Assembly: GCA_965226645.1 (NCBI GenBank)
Contig: CBDDDL010000004.1
Coordinates: 1,178,001-1,242,000, forward strand
Reading direction: 5' to 3'
DNA from: Poriferisodalis sp965226645
GTDB lineage: Bacteria; Actinomycetota; Acidimicrobiia; Acidimicrobiales; Poriferisodalaceae
DNA: 64,000 nt
Shown: positions 18,264 to 27,298 of the stretch, in pieces
Layout of the letters: the number at the start of each line of letters is the position of its first letter
How positions within the stretch are numbered: position 1 is the first letter of the stretch
The notes under the pieces: model-generated
Databases searched by the model: none
Told to the model about the DNA's origin: nothing
Seen by the model: the letters and a program-made list of their open reading frames with translations, nothing else
Position numbers and translations under genes: made by a program

Positions 18264-18691
18264 CAGTGCTCGTCGGACTCGTACTCACCGGCCGAGCCGG
18301 CGATCTGCGCCTGACCCTGCTCAGCGGACAAGCCGGCGAGCAGTTGCTCGATGCGATCTGCGGCGACGATCGACATGTCGCGGCGGAACCGCAGGGCCGG
18401 CGTGCGCCGCATGCTGGCATGGTCGCCGAGCGTTCGCTGAAATCGGTGCTGGTGCTCCGCGAACGACGCAGCGACCGTGTCAGCCTGATCCGCATCACGC
18501 AAGTCGTAGTGGACCACTGCAGCCATGAGTTCGCGGTCCACGTCCACGCCGGTGACGACCACGCCGTCAAAGACCTCGTCAAGTCGCTCCATCTCGGACG
18601 CCACGACATTGCGAACGAGCTGAGCGACGCGGTCGGTCCGCTCGAATCGATGAGTATTCGGCGTAGAGCGTCGGCGCCGTGCACGAGCCAT
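18263..18691 (-). CDS. rbfA: Ribosome-binding factor A
   Basis: The 142-aa single KH-like domain protein binds 30S subunits and aids 16S rRNA 5'-end maturation and cold adaptation. RTDRVAQLVRNVVASEMERL (in part) at about 19-37 and VTGVDVDRELMAAVVHYD near 46-63 fit RbfA, as does the late LRFRRDMSI segment. The start at 18691 is chosen because homology begins just after it and it lies 14 bases from the infB stop; the open frame upstream runs into infB. The tail is acidic. Confidence 0.92.
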   Translation of the reverse strand: MARARRRRSTPNTHRFERTDRVAQLVRNVVASEMERLDEVFDGVVVTGVDVDRELMAAVVHYDLRDADQADTVAASFAEHQHRFQRTLGDHASMRRTPALRFRRDMSIVAADRIEQLLAGLSAEQGQAQIAGSAGEYESDEH

Positions 18692-18705
18692 CGCGAGACG
18701 TCCCG

Positions 18706-21573
18706 TCAGGCCACGCGGGCGATCTCGCGTTCGGTGTAAGTCTCGATCACGTCGCCTTCCTTGAGGTCCGTGAAGTCGCTGAGTCCGATACCGCATTCCA
18801 TGCCGGCATGTACCTCGGCCACGTCGTCCTGGAAGTGACGCAGTGACTTGACCGTTCCCTTCCAGATGATCGTGCCTTCACGCAGGAAACGAACCTTCGA
18901 TCCGCGGGTCACGTTGCCGAGCTCGACGACGCACCCCGCGACCGGCCCAACCCCCGCAATGCGGAACACCTGACGCACCTGTGCCTCACCGGAGACGATC
19001 TCTTCGAATTCGGGCTCGAGCATGCCGATCATGGCGTTCTGCACGTCTGCGATGAGGTCGTAGATGATCTCGTACAGTCGGAGCTCGACCCCTTCGGCTT
19101 CTGCGGTCTGTCGCGCGTTGCGATCGGGGCGCACGTTGAATCCGATGATCGTGGCCTCGGAGGCGGCCGCGAGCTGCACATCGTTCTCGTTGATCCCGCC
19201 GACGCCGCGGCTGACGAACGTCAGCTTCACGTCGTCGCGTTCGAGTTTGCGCAAGCTGTCGGTCACGGCTTCGAGCGAACCGTGGACATCGGCCTTGAGC
19301 ACCAAGTTCAAATTGGCAGTTTCGCCGGCTTGCACTTGCCTGAAGATGTCCTCAAGCCTCGCTCCGCCGCCGCTGCCGCCTGCGGTTCCGGCAAGGCTCG
19401 CCTGCCGCTGCCAGTGCTCGCGGGTCTCTGCCACCTTGCCAGCGGTCTTCTCATCGGGAGCGACAACGAATAAATCGCCTGCACGCGCTACCTCGCCGAG
19501 CCCGAGCACCTGTACCGGCGTGGACGGACCCACCTCAATCACCGGGTTGCCTCGGTCATCGGTCATGGCACGCACGCGGCCCCAGGCAGCGCCTGCAACC
19601 ATCGGCTCGCCGACTCGCAGCGTGCCGCGCTGGACGAGGACGGTGGCGACAGGGCCGCGACCGCGGTCGAGGTGGGCTTCAAGCACAATGCCGACCGCGC
19701 GACCGGACGGGTCGGCGGAGAGCTCCTCCAGCTCGGAGACCAGCAGGATCTGATCGAGCAAGTCTTCGACGCCTTCGCCGGTCATCGCCGATATGGGGAC
19801 GGTGATGATGTCACCGCCGTAGGACTCGGGCACCAGGCCGCGATCGGCCAGCTGAGCGCGGACGCGGTCGACATCTGCTCCGGGCCGGTCCATCTTGTTG
19901 ATGGCGACAATGATGGGAACGTCAGCGGCACGAGCGTGATCGATGGCCTCCGCGGTCTGGGGCATGACGCCGTCGTCGGCCGCGACAACCAGCACGACGA
20001 TGTCGGTCGCCTGTGCTCCGCGAGCGCGCATCGCCGTGAATGCCTCGTGGCCCGGCGTGTCGATGAAGGTGATCCGGTGGTCGCCTCGATCGGTTTGGTA
20101 GGCGCCAATGTGCTGAGTGATGCCGCCGGCTTCGCCGTCGACGACGTTTGACGAGCGGATCCGGTCGAGCAACAGCGTCTTGCCGTGATCGACATGGCCC
20201 ATGACGGTGACGACCGGCGGGCGAGTCAGGCCGTCGACGTCGATGAAGTCCAACTCGAGGGCTCGTAACAGTTCTTGCTCCTGCTCGGCCCCCGGCTCGG
20301 TGATGCGCACCTCGGCGCCGATCTCAGCTGCGAACAGCTCGACCATGTCGTCGCTGAGCGATTGTGTCGCCGTCACCATTTCGCCCTGCTGCAGCAGGTA
20401 ACGCACGACGTCGGCCGCGGAGCGATTCAAACGGGCCGCAACATCTTGAGCAGTCGAGCCACGCTCGATGATGATCTCGCCGTCGGGCACTGGGGCATCG
20501 ACGGGCGTGTAGGCCGTGAGCTGCTGCGGCTGCAGCTCTTCGCGCTGGCGACGTCGACGCCGACGAGGACGACCTCGGCCCCGTGGCGGTGCACCGCGGA
20601 GTCCGCCTGGACGCGCTCCCGGAGGTCCCGAAGGCCGTCCACCGGGCCCTGCGGGGACTCCTGCTCCAGGACGGGGTCCGCCCGGCCCTGCGCCCGGCGG
20701 GCGACCGCCACCAGCGCCTGCGGGACGACGGAAGCCGCCCGGTGGACCCGTGCGGTACGGCGAACCGGACCGCACGGCGGCGCGCGGCGGGGGCGGAATC
20801 GGCTTGCCGGTGCCCGAACGAGGGGGCAACGGCGGCGGGGGGATCGGCTTGCCCTCGGTGGACAGCGGCGGGGCCGGCAAGCGGGACGCCGGCGGCGCCG
20901 GACTGGGCGTCTCGGCAGGCGCAGGGCGCGGCGGCGCGGCGGGCTCTTCGGCACGCGCCGCAGGGCGTTGAGGCGGCGCAGCAGGCCGAGCGGACTCCTG
21001 ACCGCTCGAGGTGACGAGCCGTCGCCGCGGCGGCAAGCCAGGAGGCGGCATGCCAGGAGGCGGCAAGCCAGGAGGCGGGGCAACCTCGGCGGGTGCGGCC
21101 GTTGCCGCGGCGGGCTGCACTGCATCGGTCCGGATTTCGGGTGGCGGGGCCGCTGGCGGCGTCGGTACGGAACTCGGCGGCTCGGCGCGCACTCGCGCCG
21201 CGGGACGCTCGGGCGCCCTCGGCGCGGGCGTCGGCGGCCGCGGGGGTGCAGGTGCGGGCTGAGTGGTTGCAACCACCGGGTCCGGGTCCGGTGCCGATGA
21301 CGGAGCTTCGTGGCGCTGTGCGGGGGGCTCGCGCCCGGGAACGGGAGCCGCCTGTGCTGGCGTCTTGCGGGCTTTGCGCGGATCGGGTGTCGGTTCGTGG
21401 CGGATCAGCCCGTCGCGCGCGGCCTTCCTTCGGACGCGGTCAGCTTGAGCGTCCTCCATGCTGGACGAGTGGGTCTTGACCCCGATGCCCAACGACTCGC
21501 AGACATCGAGCACATGGGTGAGCGTCATGCCCAGCTCTTTGGAGAGCTCGTGAACGCGTACTTTCTTCGGCAA
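18706..21573 (-). CDS. infB: Translation initiation factor IF-2
   Basis: The 955-aa GTPase loads initiator fMet-tRNA on the 30S subunit and promotes subunit joining. The N-terminal IF2_N domain (about 1-55, VHELSKELGM) is followed by a ~280-residue Pro/Ala/Arg/Gly-rich linker (about 65-345), then a second IF2_N-like part (AQDVAARLNRSAADVV). The G domain starts near 450: GHVDHGKT (G1), DTPGHEAF (G3) and NKMDRPG (G4). Domains II-IV follow to the end. The long linker is typical of high-GC actinobacteria. It sits 75 bases from nusA; the ylxR gene often found between them is missing here. Confidence 0.97.
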   Translation of the reverse strand: MPKKVRVHELSKELGMTLTHVLDVCESLGIGVKTHSSSMEDAQADRVRRKAARDGLIRHEPTPDPRKARKTPAQAAPVPGREPPAQRHEAPSSAPDPDPVVATTQPAPAPPRPPTPAPRAPERPAARVRAEPPSSVPTPPAAPPPEIRTDAVQPAAATAAPAEVAPPPGLPPPGMPPPGLPPRRRLVTSSGQESARPAAPPQRPAARAEEPAAPPRPAPAETPSPAPPASRLPAPPLSTEGKPIPPPPLPPRSGTGKPIPPPPRAAVRSGSPYRTGPPGGFRRPAGAGGGRPPGAGPGGPRPGAGVPAGPGGRPSGPPGARPGGLRGAPPRGRGRPRRRRRRQREELQPQQLTAYTPVDAPVPDGEIIIERGSTAQDVAARLNRSAADVVRYLLQQGEMVTATQSLSDDMVELFAAEIGAEVRITEPGAEQEQELLRALELDFIDVDGLTRPPVVTVMGHVDHGKTLLLDRIRSSNVVDGEAGGITQHIGAYQTDRGDHRITFIDTPGHEAFTAMRARGAQATDIVVLVVAADDGVMPQTAEAIDHARAADVPIIVAINKMDRPGADVDRVRAQLADRGLVPESYGGDIITVPISAMTGEGVEDLLDQILLVSELEELSADPSGRAVGIVLEAHLDRGRGPVATVLVQRGTLRVGEPMVAGAAWGRVRAMTDDRGNPVIEVGPSTPVQVLGLGEVARAGDLFVVAPDEKTAGKVAETREHWQRQASLAGTAGGSGGGARLEDIFRQVQAGETANLNLVLKADVHGSLEAVTDSLRKLERDDVKLTFVSRGVGGINENDVQLAAASEATIIGFNVRPDRNARQTAEAEGVELRLYEIIYDLIADVQNAMIGMLEPEFEEIVSGEAQVRQVFRIAGVGPVAGCVVELGNVTRGSKVRFLREGTIIWKGTVKSLRHFQDDVAEVHAGMECGIGLSDFTDLKEGDVIETYTEREIARVA
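21029..21078. repeat. 15-bp tandem repeat inside infB
   Basis: About three units of a 15-base repeat (core ccaggaggcggca) encode the PPPGMPPPGLPP-like stretch of the IF-2 linker. It is in frame and therefore only changes linker length. Confidence 0.7.
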
Positions 21574-21648
21574 GCGGTCGGTCTTTCTGTGGGTGGCTGA
21601 GGTGCTCGATGGCGGGTGGGGTCAAGGACGCGTCGACGTGTGCGAGCG

Positions 21649-22881
21649 TCACGTCGTCGGCGTCGGCGTCAAATCGGCTCGAAGGGTACTGGCGTCCGCA
21701 GGAGCCTCTGCGGGGCCACCGGGTGCTGGAGTGTCTGTGACGTCGGGCGTCGTACCGGTCCCTGCCTCCTGCTGCTCGGTGGCGGCCTCGGACCATTGAC
21801 CCGCAGTGATCGCCTCACTGCCGTCAGCGGGCACCCAGGTCTGCTCGCCCGAATCGGGGTCGGTGACCCACTCGCCCTCGGCCCAGTCCTGGCCCGCGAA
21901 CCCGGCCTCTTCTTCCGCGATCTGCGTCTCGCTCTTGATGTCGATACGCCATCCGGTGAGCCGAGCCGCCAGGCGGGCGTTTTGGCCCTCGCGGCCGATC
22001 GCCAGCGAGAGCTGGTGGTCGGGAACGATGACCTCGGCGACGCCCTGCTCGGAGTGGAAACGGACCTCTCGCACCCGTGCCGGCGACAGCGCCTTGGCCA
22101 CGAAGTCGTGCAGATCGTCTGAGAAGGGAACGATGTCGATCTTTTCGCCCCGCAGCTCGTTGACGACCTGACGCACACGGCTGCCGCGCGCTCCCACACA
22201 GGCGCCGACCGGGTCGATGTTGGGGTCGTTGGACCACACGGCGATCTTGGTGCGATGACCGGGCTCGCGCGCACATGCCCTCAGCTCGACAACACCGTCT
22301 GAGATCTCAGGAACCTCCAGCTTGAACAGCTCCCGTATGAGTCCTGGATGCGTGCGCGAAACCACGATCTGGGGGCCTTTTGCGGTCTTGCGCACTTCGA
22401 CGATGTACGCCTTGAGCCGGCTGTTGGGCTCGGGACGCTCGTAGGGCACCTGCTCGGATTGCGGCAGCAGCGCCTCGACACGACCCAGATCAAGCAGCGT
22501 GTAGCGAGCATCGTTCTGCTGGATGATGCCAGTGACGATGTCGCCCTCGCGTCCGGCGTACTCGTCGTACTTCATGTCGCGTTCGACTTCGCGGATCCGC
22601 TGGTTGAGCACCTGGCGGACCGTCTGGGCCACGATGCGGCCCAAGTCGTCGGGGGTGTCGTCCCACTCGCGCAACACGTTGCCGTCTTCGTCGACTTCCT
22701 GCGCGTACACGGTGATGTTGAACGACTCGTCGATGATGACGTACGCCTGCTCGGCCGCTCCGTCGCGGCGTTTGTACGCCGATTCGAGACCGTTCGCGAC
22801 TGCCTCGAGCAGCACGTCGGTGCTCATGCCCTTCTCGGCGGCCAGCGCCTGGAGCGCCTCCATGATCTCCGGGCTGTTCAT
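21649..22881 (-). CDS. nusA: Transcription termination/antitermination factor NusA
   Basis: The 410-aa RNA polymerase-associated factor acts in pausing, termination and rRNA antitermination. The N-terminal RNAP-binding domain spans about 1-125 and the S1 domain about 130-195 (GIIQQNDARYTLLDLGRVEALLP in outline). Two KH domains follow: VGACVGARGSRVRQVVNEL near 225-243 and LAIGREGQNARLAARL near 291-306. The C-terminal ~75 residues are Thr/Pro/Glu-rich and lack the acidic repeats of enteric NusA. The ATG overlaps the rimP stop by four bases. Confidence 0.96.
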   Translation of the reverse strand: MNSPEIMEALQALAAEKGMSTDVLLEAVANGLESAYKRRDGAAEQAYVIIDESFNITVYAQEVDEDGNVLREWDDTPDDLGRIVAQTVRQVLNQRIREVERDMKYDEYAGREGDIVTGIIQQNDARYTLLDLGRVEALLPQSEQVPYERPEPNSRLKAYIVEVRKTAKGPQIVVSRTHPGLIRELFKLEVPEISDGVVELRACAREPGHRTKIAVWSNDPNIDPVGACVGARGSRVRQVVNELRGEKIDIVPFSDDLHDFVAKALSPARVREVRFHSEQGVAEVIVPDHQLSLAIGREGQNARLAARLTGWRIDIKSETQIAEEEAGFAGQDWAEGEWVTDPDSGEQTWVPADGSEAITAGQWSEAATEQQEAGTGTTPDVTDTPAPGGPAEAPADASTLRADLTPTPTT

Positions 22882-23501
22882 CGCCCCTGCCTTTCTTTCG
22901 GTGCGCGGCCTGCATCGCCGCGACCGGGTGCGCCGGCACTCCGGTTGTGCCGGGGCGCAGGGCCCCAGTCGAACGTCGTGCGAGCCTTGGCGATCTCACT
23001 GAACGGCACCACCAGCTGCTCGCCCGCCTCGGATCGGCCGCTACCGCCCGCTTCGCCGCTCGTCACCTCATCGACGCGCACCGTCACGCCGCGCGCATCT
23101 GCCGCAAGCACCTCGCCGACGATCCGCTGTCGCGGGCGCTCGCCGGGCTCGGTACGGATCACTACTCGCTCGCCGAGCGCGCCAGCGAAGTGCTCGGGAT
23201 GCACCAGCATGCGCTCGAGGCCGGGACTCGATACTTCGAGCACGTAGCGGGACTCGATCGGGTCCTCTGCGTCCAGCGCGGCGGACAGCTTGCGACTGAG
23301 GCGACTCAACGCCTCGACATCGACCGGGTTTCCGCCCGTTCCAGACGCCAGTACGACGAGAGTCCCCCCTCGCCAAGCCACGTCGTAGAGCACGCAGCCG
23401 GCCTCGGTCGCGAGCGGCCGGGCGAGCTCAGCGATCATTTCAGGAAGCGCGTCGGCATCGGGACCCACCGGGGCGCGCGGGGCCGCAGCGGTGTCAGTCA
23501 T
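22878..23501 (-). CDS. rimP: Ribosome maturation factor RimP
   Basis: The 207-aa protein is needed for 30S subunit maturation. The N-terminal domain includes LYDVAWRGGTLVVLAS near 42-57 and the conserved VEALSRLSRKLSAALD; RYVLEVSSPGLER near 95-107 is the RimP signature. The C-terminal Sm-like barrel ends at VPFSEIAKART. A disordered tail rich in Arg, Gly and Ala follows. The start at 23501 is chosen because a clear GGAGG lies 5 bases upstream; a longer frame to 23555 has no support. Confidence 0.92.
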   Translation of the reverse strand: MTDTAAAPRAPVGPDADALPEMIAELARPLATEAGCVLYDVAWRGGTLVVLASGTGGNPVDVEALSRLSRKLSAALDAEDPIESRYVLEVSSPGLERMLVHPEHFAGALGERVVIRTEPGERPRQRIVGEVLAADARGVTVRVDEVTSGEAGGSGRSEAGEQLVVPFSEIAKARTTFDWGPAPRHNRSAGAPGRGDAGRAPKERQGR

Positions 23502-23655
23502 CGCTACCTCCCTGTCCGCGTCACCCGGCCATAATTGGAGCTTTGCCTGCGACACCGGCGTGACACGCGTGCGCAGAGCCCACGACCAGCCGAGGCTGTC
23601 CTGCGGTGTCGAGACTACCAGTGCCGTTTCGGGTCCAGACCGCGTGCGGGGCGGT

Positions 23656-24888
23656 TCAGCGGCGATGGATCAGCGACACCCGCTCTGCGATGTGATTGAC
23701 ATCGTCGCCTTGTGCGAATGCCAGTGCCGCTCGGTCCGCCTCGGCAGCGGCTGCCGCGCCGTCCTCGGCCCGCCCGAGTGCCGCGTTCACACCGTCAGCC
23801 GCAACGATCTTCGCCCACTTAACAAGTTCGTCAACCATCCGGTCCTCGGGCACCACAGCGACCACTTGTCCCTTCACGAACAAATGGCCGCGCGAGCGAC
23901 CCGCGGCAATCCCCAGGTCAGCCCCCTTGGCCTCGCCTGGTCCATTGACGACACAACCCATCACTGCGAGCTGAACCGGCAGGTCCAGTCCGCTGAAAGC
24001 CTCCTGAGCAGCCTGGGCGACGGCGATGACGTCGACTTCCGCCCGGCCGCAGGAGGGACATGCAACAAGGTCGGTGCTGGTGCGTTCGCGCAGACCGAGG
24101 GACTCGAGCAGTTGCCGCCCCGCGACCGCCTCCTGGACCGGATCGGCCGTGAGGCTGAAGCGGATCGTGTCACCGATTCCCTCGTTGAGCAGCGTCGCGA
24201 TGCCGGCAGTGGACTTGACGAGCCCGGCCGGCGGCGGCCCTGCTTCGGTAACGCCCAGATGGAGCGGGAAGTCGACCGTGTCGGCCAGCAGCCGGTACGA
24301 CTCAACCATGAGCCTCACGTTGCTGGCCTTGACGGAGATCTTCACATCGTCGAAGCCAACTTGCTCGAAGTAACCGAGCTCGCGTTTCGCGGATTCCACC
24401 AATGCGGCCGGAGTCATGCCGTAGCGGGCCTCGATGTCAGGATCGAGCGAACCCCCGTTGACGCCGATGCGGATCGGCACTTCCCGATCCCCGGCCTCCG
24501 ACGCCACGGCCCGTATCTGGTCGGGCTTGCGAATGTTGCCGGGATTGAGGCGCAGGCACGCGACACCCGCATCGAGCGCCGCCAGCGCAAGGCGGTATTG
24601 GAAGTGAACGTCGGCCACCAGCGGCACAGGAGAGCGAGGCACGATGTGGGCGAGTCCCTCCACCGCGGCGAGATCGTTCGCAGTGCAGCGAACGATGTCT
24701 GCGCCGGCGCCAGCCAGCGCATAGATCTGAGCGAGCGTTGCGTCGACATCCGCCGTCTTGGTGGTCGTCATCGACTGCACAGAGATCGGCGCGCCGCCGC
24801 CGACGGCCACAGCGCCGACGCGAACCTGCCGCGTGCGGCGCCGCGCGTAGCGGCTGCCAGTTCCGTCGATCGATGCGTCGATGGTCAT
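23656..24888 (-). CDS. ispG: (E)-4-hydroxy-3-methylbut-2-enyl-diphosphate synthase
   Basis: The 410-aa 4Fe-4S enzyme carries out the penultimate step of the MEP isoprenoid pathway (MEcPP to HMBPP). The N-terminal TIM barrel begins with VGAVAVGGGAPISVQSMT (about 25-42) and includes RLNPGNI near 117. The cluster-binding domain has Cys pairs in ACPSCGR (near 278) and the Cys in MGCVVNGPGEAK (near 317). It is the last gene of the dxr - site-2 protease - ispG run, 13 bases after the protease gene. Confidence 0.96.
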   Translation of the reverse strand: MTIDASIDGTGSRYARRRTRQVRVGAVAVGGGAPISVQSMTTTKTADVDATLAQIYALAGAGADIVRCTANDLAAVEGLAHIVPRSPVPLVADVHFQYRLALAALDAGVACLRLNPGNIRKPDQIRAVASEAGDREVPIRIGVNGGSLDPDIEARYGMTPAALVESAKRELGYFEQVGFDDVKISVKASNVRLMVESYRLLADTVDFPLHLGVTEAGPPPAGLVKSTAGIATLLNEGIGDTIRFSLTADPVQEAVAGRQLLESLGLRERTSTDLVACPSCGRAEVDVIAVAQAAQEAFSGLDLPVQLAVMGCVVNGPGEAKGADLGIAAGRSRGHLFVKGQVVAVVPEDRMVDELVKWAKIVAADGVNAALGRAEDGAAAAAEADRAALAFAQGDDVNHIAERVSLIHRR

Positions 24889-24901
24889 CGTGTTCGCAGT
24901 G

Positions 24902-26143
24902 TCACAGGTCGACGGGATTGGCGATATCGAGATAGAGCAAGCCCACAGCCAACAGCATCAGCGCTGTCACGACGACGGCCACGACCGGGTCGAGCGCCCG
25001 CGGATCGCTGAGATAGCGGCCTCGCCCGGCGCGTTCGCGCCAACGTTCGTACGTGGCGATGGCGACGTGGCCGCCATCGAAGGGCGGTATCGGCAACAGG
25101 TTGAACACACCCAAGAAGACATTGACAAGGGCGAACAGCGCAGCGCGCTCAGGCCAGCCGAGCGCGTCGTCCGACGCGAGATCCACAATTCCGACGACCG
25201 ACAACGGGCGCGTGCGGAGATCATCGCCCGCAGATGGGTCGCCCGGCGGCGAGACAATGCGATCGGCCACGCTGCCCAGGTTGGCGAACAGCGACCAGAT
25301 CCCGTACACCGAGTCCCAGACGGAGCGACCGAAGTCCGATACGGCGCGGACCACCGCCGTCGGCAGGCCGACGGTCTCGTAGACGATTGACCGTTCTGCT
25401 CGAACTCCCAGCAGTCCACCGCCCGAACCGGGATCTGTCGCCAGCGTCACACCGGTGACCACGAGGGCGCCATCGCGCTCAATGTCGAGCACAACGCTCT
25501 CGCCGGCATGTGACTGCACCTTCGCCACAAAGTCATCCCAGTTGAGCGTGGCGACGCCGTCGACGGCCACGATGCGATCGCCCACGGCGATGCCTGCGCC
25601 CGCGGCCGGCAGCTCGACGCCGTCGCGTAGCGCGATGATTTCGGCAACCTGCCAACGGCCGCCTTCGTAGTCGGGCGCGCCGAGCCAGGCATGCAGCGCC
25701 AAGAAGGCAACTATCGCGAGGGCGAAGTGCATGAGCGAACCCGCCGAGACGACGAGCATGCGGCGCGGATACGACTTCACGCGATAGGCGCGGTCTTCGT
25801 CGCCAGGATCAACCCGATCTGTACGCGACATCCCGATGATGCGCACGTAGGCACCCAATGGCAGAATCCGCAGTCCGTAGGCGGTCTCGCCGCGTTCAAC
25901 GCTCCACAACCTCGGACCGAAGCCCAAGTAGAACTCCGTCACCTTCATGCCGACAGAACGCGCTGCCACGAAGTGGCCCAGCTCGTGCATGAACAGAATG
26001 CCTGCGAGCGCGCAGGCTGCGGCGACCACGAGCGGGTAGCGCCACGCCGCGGCGACAAGCGCAGCAAGCGCCACGATCACCACGCCAGTGCCCAGCGACG
26101 ACCGCAGCCGGGGTGTCTGAGATCCCTCGAGGTGACCCTTCAC
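24902..26143 (-). CDS. Site-2 protease, M50 family (RseP/Rip1-like)
   Basis: The 413-aa intramembrane zinc metalloprotease has the active-site motif HELGH (about residue 49) in the first membrane helix, and a second zinc ligand in LPIPPFDGGH near 352. One PDZ domain (about 170-255, GAGIAVGDRIVAVDG) lies between them. Members cut anti-sigma factors and other membrane proteins after a first cleavage. The start codon overlaps the dxr stop by four bases. The dxr-rip-ispG order is standard in actinobacteria; the proteolytic substrate is not evident here. Confidence 0.93.
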   Translation of the reverse strand: MKGHLEGSQTPRLRSSLGTGVVIVALAALVAAAWRYPLVVAAACALAGILFMHELGHFVAARSVGMKVTEFYLGFGPRLWSVERGETAYGLRILPLGAYVRIIGMSRTDRVDPGDEDRAYRVKSYPRRMLVVSAGSLMHFALAIVAFLALHAWLGAPDYEGGRWQVAEIIALRDGVELPAAGAGIAVGDRIVAVDGVATLNWDDFVAKVQSHAGESVVLDIERDGALVVTGVTLATDPGSGGGLLGVRAERSIVYETVGLPTAVVRAVSDFGRSVWDSVYGIWSLFANLGSVADRIVSPPGDPSAGDDLRTRPLSVVGIVDLASDDALGWPERAALFALVNVFLGVFNLLPIPPFDGGHVAIATYERWRERAGRGRYLSDPRALDPVVAVVVTALMLLAVGLLYLDIANPVDL

Positions 26144-27294
26144 CGGCCCATTGCCTCCGTCGCTGCGACGGCAAGGCGACGCGCCGTGCGATCCGCAGCG
26201 ATGACTGCTTCGGCGGAACTGGCTGCTCCTCCGTCATGTTGGGAGAGGACTTGCTCGATCACGTCTGGGATCTGGTGCCACCGCAGCCGGTCGTCCAAGA
26301 ACGCCGCCACGGCCTCCTCGTTCGCGGCATTCAGCCACGCCGGCACAGTGCGGCCGGCGCGGCCCGCCGCGTACGCAAGGTCCAAGCACCGAAAGCTCGC
26401 CGTGTCGGGAAGCTCGAAATCGAGATGTCCGAGGCAGGACCAGTCGATGGCCCCGAACGCGGTTTCGATCCGGTCGGGATAGGCAAGGGCGTAGCCGATC
26501 GGCAGGCGCATGTCGGGCAGCGACATCTGCGCGATGGTGCTGCCGTCGGCGAACGTGACCATGGAGTGGATCACCGACTGCGGCTGGATCACCACATCGA
26601 TGCGGTCGTAGCTCACGCCGAACAGCTCGTGGGCCTCGATGACCTCGAGACCCTTGTTCATGAGCGTCGAAGAGTCGACGGTGATCTTGGGGCCCATCGA
26701 CCAGGTGGGATGGGCGAGCGCATCGGTCACCTCGACATGGCAGAGTTCGGCTGCAGTGCGCCCGCGGAACGGTCCCCCGCTGCCGGTGAGGACCAGCCGC
26801 TCCGCCGGTGCGGAGTGACCCGCGAGGCACTGATGCAGCGCGCTGTGCTCGCTGTCGACCGGGATGAGCTCGGCGCCGGGCACTGAGCGCAGCGGCCGCA
26901 CGAGCGGACCCGCCGCGATGAGGCTCTCCTTGTTCGCCAGCGCAAGCCGACGACCCGCCGCGAGCGCCGCGAGCGTCACGCCCAGCCCCGCAAAGCCCAC
27001 GACGCCATTCACCGCGACGTCGGCGCGCGTCGCCAGTTCAGCGAACGCGTCCGCGCCGGCGAGCACTTCGGTGCCTGGGGGCACCTTCAACGTCAGCTCC
27101 GCGGCGAGAGCCGGGTCGCCGATGCCCACCGCGGCCGGTCTGAACTCAGCGACCTGTGCGGCCAGAGCGTTGACCGAGCTGTGCGCCGCGAACGCGATCG
27201 CGCGGAATCGGTCCGGCTCGGCGCGAAGGATGTCGAGTGTCTGGGTGCCGATCGATCCCGTCGAGCCCAGAACTGCGACGGTCGTCGCCCCCAT
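26140..27294 (-). CDS. dxr: 1-deoxy-D-xylulose 5-phosphate reductoisomerase
   Basis: The 384-aa NADPH-dependent enzyme commits DXP to the MEP isoprenoid pathway. The Rossmann start LGSTGSIGTQTLDIL is at about 8-22. The metal-binding IPVDSEHSALHQCL is near 142-155, SGGPFR near 177 and the NKGLEVIEAH motif near 218. The start at 27294 is chosen because homology begins at VAVLGSTGSIG; the open frame upstream runs into cdsA. It sits 4 bases after the cdsA stop. Confidence 0.95.
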   Translation of the reverse strand: MGATTVAVLGSTGSIGTQTLDILRAEPDRFRAIAFAAHSSVNALAAQVAEFRPAAVGIGDPALAAELTLKVPPGTEVLAGADAFAELATRADVAVNGVVGFAGLGVTLAALAAGRRLALANKESLIAAGPLVRPLRSVPGAELIPVDSEHSALHQCLAGHSAPAERLVLTGSGGPFRGRTAAELCHVEVTDALAHPTWSMGPKITVDSSTLMNKGLEVIEAHELFGVSYDRIDVVIQPQSVIHSMVTFADGSTIAQMSLPDMRLPIGYALAYPDRIETAFGAIDWSCLGHLDFELPDTASFRCLDLAYAAGRAGRTVPAWLNAANEEAVAAFLDDRLRWHQIPDVIEQVLSQHDGGAASSAEAVIAADRTARRLAVAATEAMGR

Positions 27295-27298
27295 AGGC

